From Sergeia podlipaevii (lineage: Eukaryota; Euglenozoa; Kinetoplastea; Trypanosomatida; Trypanosomatidae): a stretch of DNA of 52,950 nucleotides. The stretch is from NCBI GenBank assembly GCA_030849805.1, contig JASANZ010002138.1, positions 1 to 52,950 on the forward strand, read 5' to 3'. Each line of letters begins with the position of its first letter. Position 1 is the first letter of the stretch. Shown piece by piece: positions 49,883 to 52,950 of this stretch. The position numbers and the translations under genes were made by a program. Under the pieces are notes generated by a model that did no database searches, had not been told where the DNA came from, and worked only from the letters and a program-made list of their open reading frames with translations.

Positions 49883-50936
49883 TGGGTTCTCTGCGGCTAG
49901 CTTATTCTTCTCTTCGTATATAGATGCATATGGTACATGGAGAGGTGAGAGAGCCAAAGAAGAGAAATGAAGCGGCGGCTTTGTTTTCTCCTAATCTTTT
50001 TTGAAGCCACGTGTGTGTGTGTGTATCGACTCATTATTGCTCATGTGTTCCCTCCCTTCCTTTTATTACAAGACGGGATTACAACGACTTTTGCAGATGC
50101 TCTCCAGGGGCTCCTCTCTCTATCTCTCTCTTGCTTATCCCTCACTAGGAGTACTCCTGTTTGCTTGGAACAAACTGGTTGGATGGGAAACATATGCACT
50201 ACGTATCTAGGCACATACGTGCAATCGAGAGCATAATTTTTTTAGGTTAGTTATTGCTTGCTTCATATTGTTCTTTGCTTCTTTTTTTTTTTGCTTCCTT
50301 GCTGATTAGGGATGAATGAAGCGTGTCTTGCTGTCACTTCAACTTTGTCTTGTCTTCAGCGAAAATAGATCTGTACAATGAGAAAGCTGACATATATATT
50401 AATTTTTGTTTGTTTTTGCTACACCCTCCTATCTTGTGGCACACACTTTTTTTTTTTTTGTATTTGCGGAAGAAAGGTATCCTCACGTTGCTAAGAATAC
50501 AATTCTTTTTTTTTTTTTTTCTTAACCGCTCTCTTCTTTCTCTCTTCTTTCATGCTCCCTGTACATGCCCTCACCACTTCAGTACAACCACAGTACATAT
50601 TTTTTTTTTTTTTACATAGAGGTCCAATAGAGTCAAGAAAGAAAAGAAAATAAAGACAGAGATACATATACGCCTGCACATTCAAGCACAGGAGCTGTAT
50701 ACAACTTTATAGTGTGCATCTCTCTCTCTCTCGATATATATAAAGCATTTCTCTACAACTTACTATTCTCACCTCTTCGTCAAAAAAAAGGAAGAAAAAA
50801 AGTAGCTTGAGTCCTTTTTGACTGCATTAATTTCTTTTTTTTTTTTTGGTCATTGCACGCTGCGCTCTGGCTTCAATTCGTGTTTAAGAAGCAAAATTGA
50901 AATCCAAAAAAAAGGAAAACATAACGCCCCGCTGAA
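49883..50936 (+). other. Spacer before Sec14 gene
   Basis: No gene is seen in about 1 kb. It holds several long T runs (50447-50459, 50504-50520, 50598-50613, 50836-50848), a (TC)n repeat at 50720-50731 and a TA repeat at 50734-50740. AG at 50887-50888, after the tract at 50831-50848, is a plausible acceptor. Confidence 0.55.
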
Positions 50937-52934
50937 ATGACCGCTACGGTGGAGAGCGACTACATGGTGGCATTTGGGAAGATGACCCAGTCAGGCCCCT
51001 TCACTCTCACCGCAGAGCAGAAGGACAAGAACCTGCAGGTGCGGGGGGCAGTGAAGGATATATTTCCAATTGACGATACAAACAAAATGAATGATTGCGA
51101 CCTGGTCTACCGCTTTCTTATTGGCCGCCACTGGAACGTTGCGCAAGCCGAACAGTATATTCGCCGTTACGTGGAGCTACGCAAGGAAGAGAAGCTCAAC
51201 ACCATCATGGGGGAGCATGTGGAGCCTATCATTCTGCCAATCGTGTCCACCGTGTACGGTGTAGATCGCGAAGGCCTGCCAGTGCTGTGGATGACACCCG
51301 ATCCTGCGGTCGTCATGGCGACGTTGAAACAGTTTGATAAGGATCTCCTCCTGCGCGGCCAGATGCGCGTGATGGAGACAGCGCGCTATGTGGCCAAGCA
51401 GCTCGGCGTCGATCGCTGCACGTACATGATTGACCTGCGCAAAATTACAATGTCATCTATCAACTCCTCCATTTTAGGCTTTGTGCGTGAATTTTCCAAA
51501 GTACTTCAGGAATACTACCCAGAGATTATGCGCCGTATGCTTATTTTCAATACTGGATGGGCTGTGTCAGGAGCGTGGAAGGTGATGAAGCCGTTTATCG
51601 ACGCTCGTGTGCAGGACAAGGTGCGCTTTTACAATTTTCCGCCGTCGGTCAAGACACTAGACGAGTTCATTGACTCCAAAAATGTTCTGCCCGAGTATGG
51701 CGGTACGGGGACCAACGATTGGCCTTCCAAGCTTGCAGAGGCAGAGACGAAGCGACTGGCTGACCTACTCAAGGCCCAGGGCCGCACACCCACTCCACCA
51801 GCTACTGCTACGAAGACGGCTGCTGCTGGCAATGAACTTGCTGCGCAAGCTTCTGGTGCTGGCTCCCTCACCCCGCACGATGACTATGGGGACCTTGCTA
51901 TGATGCGCTTATATAGTATCAACGTTTCATTCTCTACCTCACGTGTTGAGAGCGCTGAGGTTCCCTACTCACAGCTTGTGAGAGAGCGTATGGTAATTGG
52001 CGATCCTTCCGTTCTCCGCAGCCTCAATGGAAGCCCGCTCCGCAGGGAGCCTATGAAGAACGACCTGGTGAGCGAGAGCTCAGCAACCGAGGACTACAAC
52101 TGTGAGAGTGGTGACTCTGCGAATGCGACGCCCCCCAATCAGTCGCTGGAGACTCCCAAGAGACCTCTCTGCATTAGCCTGGTGCAGTGCGTCAATGGAA
52201 ACGTGTCAGGGTATCGTGGAAGTCGGCACATTGCGGACCTTCGCAGCAACGTTGTGTACGCGGTGCCAGCTTCCGGGGACAACGACGATAACGAGGATGC
52301 ACGAGGACGGAAGGCATCTGTGTCCGCGACGTTGTCACCCAGCGCGCCACACGTGGGGGAATGGGAAGTGGGGTACCTGATGAAGGAGTCGGGCCACCCT
52401 ATCCATAACTTCATCATTGTGTGTGACAAAAAGCGGCTCGCGCGGTTTGTGATTCGCAAGAGTCGACTGCGCAGCCGTCTCACGGTTTTTCAGATTATCG
52501 GCGACGCCACAGTCATGACGGACGCGAAGGGCCGACATTTCATTGCAGGCGAACGAGTCAAGATGGGTGTGGTGGTGCCGCACAAGTCTGCCACAGAGGA
52601 TGATGGGGCTTGGATGCTGTATGGCGAAGATGTAACCAAACGATCAAAGAAGACGTCGCTTCTTAGCTCCATCAAGCGCTCGTGGCCTCTTGATGAAATA
52701 AGAGATGAGACGAAGGACAGCAGCGCGCTTCTAGTGGAGTGCAAGGGCCTCGTGATGCTCTTCCATGGGTTCCTTCGCGTATCGCGGCCTACAGAGCTCT
52801 TTGCGCTATCAGTTGCGATTATGCGAATGTGGAGTGAGGGCCGAGGTCTTTATGATGAGGCCAAGAAGGGCCTGAACGAGAGAATATTCAACAAGCTTTC
52901 TTCCTCTCAGAAACTTGGGAAGGTGAATGAGTGA
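50937..52934 (+). CDS. Sec14 (CRAL-TRIO) lipid-transfer protein with novel C-terminal domain
   Basis: The 665-residue protein has a CRAL-TRIO N-terminal helix region (about 40-85: L-V-Y-R-F-L-I-G-R-H-W-N-V then Y-V-E-L-R-K-E-E) and a Sec14 lipid-binding domain (about 95-250) with Y-M-I-D-L-R-K, Y-Y-P-E-I-M-R-R-M-L-I-F-N-T and L-P-E-Y-G-G. Sec14 proteins exchange phosphatidylinositol and phosphatidylcholine and link lipid metabolism to Golgi traffic. A Ser/Ala-rich linker (about 275-400) leads to a second folded region (about 410-645). It contains N-F-I-I-V-C-D-K-K-R-L-A-R and F-V-I-R-K-S-R-L-R-S-R-L, perhaps a tubby-like or other lipid-binding sandwich. The stop lies 16 bases before the window end, so the gene is complete. 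Confidence 0.85.
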   Translation: MTATVESDYMVAFGKMTQSGPFTLTAEQKDKNLQVRGAVKDIFPIDDTNKMNDCDLVYRFLIGRHWNVAQAEQYIRRYVELRKEEKLNTIMGEHVEPIILPIVSTVYGVDREGLPVLWMTPDPAVVMATLKQFDKDLLLRGQMRVMETARYVAKQLGVDRCTYMIDLRKITMSSINSSILGFVREFSKVLQEYYPEIMRRMLIFNTGWAVSGAWKVMKPFIDARVQDKVRFYNFPPSVKTLDEFIDSKNVLPEYGGTGTNDWPSKLAEAETKRLADLLKAQGRTPTPPATATKTAAAGNELAAQASGAGSLTPHDDYGDLAMMRLYSINVSFSTSRVESAEVPYSQLVRERMVIGDPSVLRSLNGSPLRREPMKNDLVSESSATEDYNCESGDSANATPPNQSLETPKRPLCISLVQCVNGNVSGYRGSRHIADLRSNVVYAVPASGDNDDNEDARGRKASVSATLSPSAPHVGEWEVGYLMKESGHPIHNFIIVCDKKRLARFVIRKSRLRSRLTVFQIIGDATVMTDAKGRHFIAGERVKMGVVVPHKSATEDDGAWMLYGEDVTKRSKKTSLLSSIKRSWPLDEIRDETKDSSALLVECKGLVMLFHGFLRVSRPTELFALSVAIMRMWSEGRGLYDEAKKGLNERIFNKLSSSQKLGKVNE

Positions 52935-52950
52935 AAGGTGTGAGGATGAG

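Overview
The window looks like nuclear DNA of a kinetoplastid, most likely a trypanosomatid. Every convincing gene is on the + strand, none has an intron, and genes are separated by T/C-rich spacers that end in AG near the next start codon, as expected for polycistronic transcription with spliced-leader trans-splicing and coupled polyadenylation. The protein content agrees: kinetoplastid-type ubiquitin residues, flagellar genes and many orphans. A plant/bacterial-type cysteine synthase is present, an enzyme the T. brucei group is known to lack. I cannot name the genus.

Layout. Positions 1-2660 hold no intact gene. On the minus strand at about 306-921 there is a decayed ORF with C2H2 zinc fingers that resembles the tail of an ingi/L1Tc-type retroelement. 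Long G-runs and a very GT-rich stretch (2660-2870) come just before the first gene and may be the Pol II start region of the + strand unit. From 2962 onward 27 protein genes follow: NUDT5-like Nudix hydrolase, tectonic, a probable mitochondrial orphan, a WD40 protein, a J-like protein without HPD, three small EF-hand-like paralogues in tandem, an F-box-like protein, a nuclear-looking orphan, cysteine synthase, a DUF2009 protein, SRP receptor alpha, a Cys-rich orphan, an NDUFAF6-like protein, a 1016-residue low-complexity orphan, a TPR protein, single-unit ubiquitin, an NDUFB10-like candidate, a small coiled-coil protein, an 867-residue coiled-coil orphan, CFAP298, a SMAP-domain protein, 2-oxoglutarate dehydrogenase E1, a NIPSNAP protein, a GT25 glycosyltransferase, VPS24/CHMP3 and a Sec14 protein.

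The genes do not form one pathway, which is normal for kinetoplastid arrays. Recurring themes are mitochondrial energy metabolism (OGDH E1, NDUFAF6-like, NDUFB10-like, NIPSNAP), the flagellum (tectonic, CFAP298), membrane traffic (SRP receptor, VPS24, Sec14) and thiol metabolism (cysteine synthase). Codon use is G/C-rich at third positions in cysteine synthase, OGDH E1, ubiquitin and two of the EF-hand-like genes, suggesting high expression, and plainer in the first four genes. Several naive ORFs begin inside polypyrimidine tracts or at non-ATG codons; starts given here were reset to the first ATG after a plausible splice acceptor.
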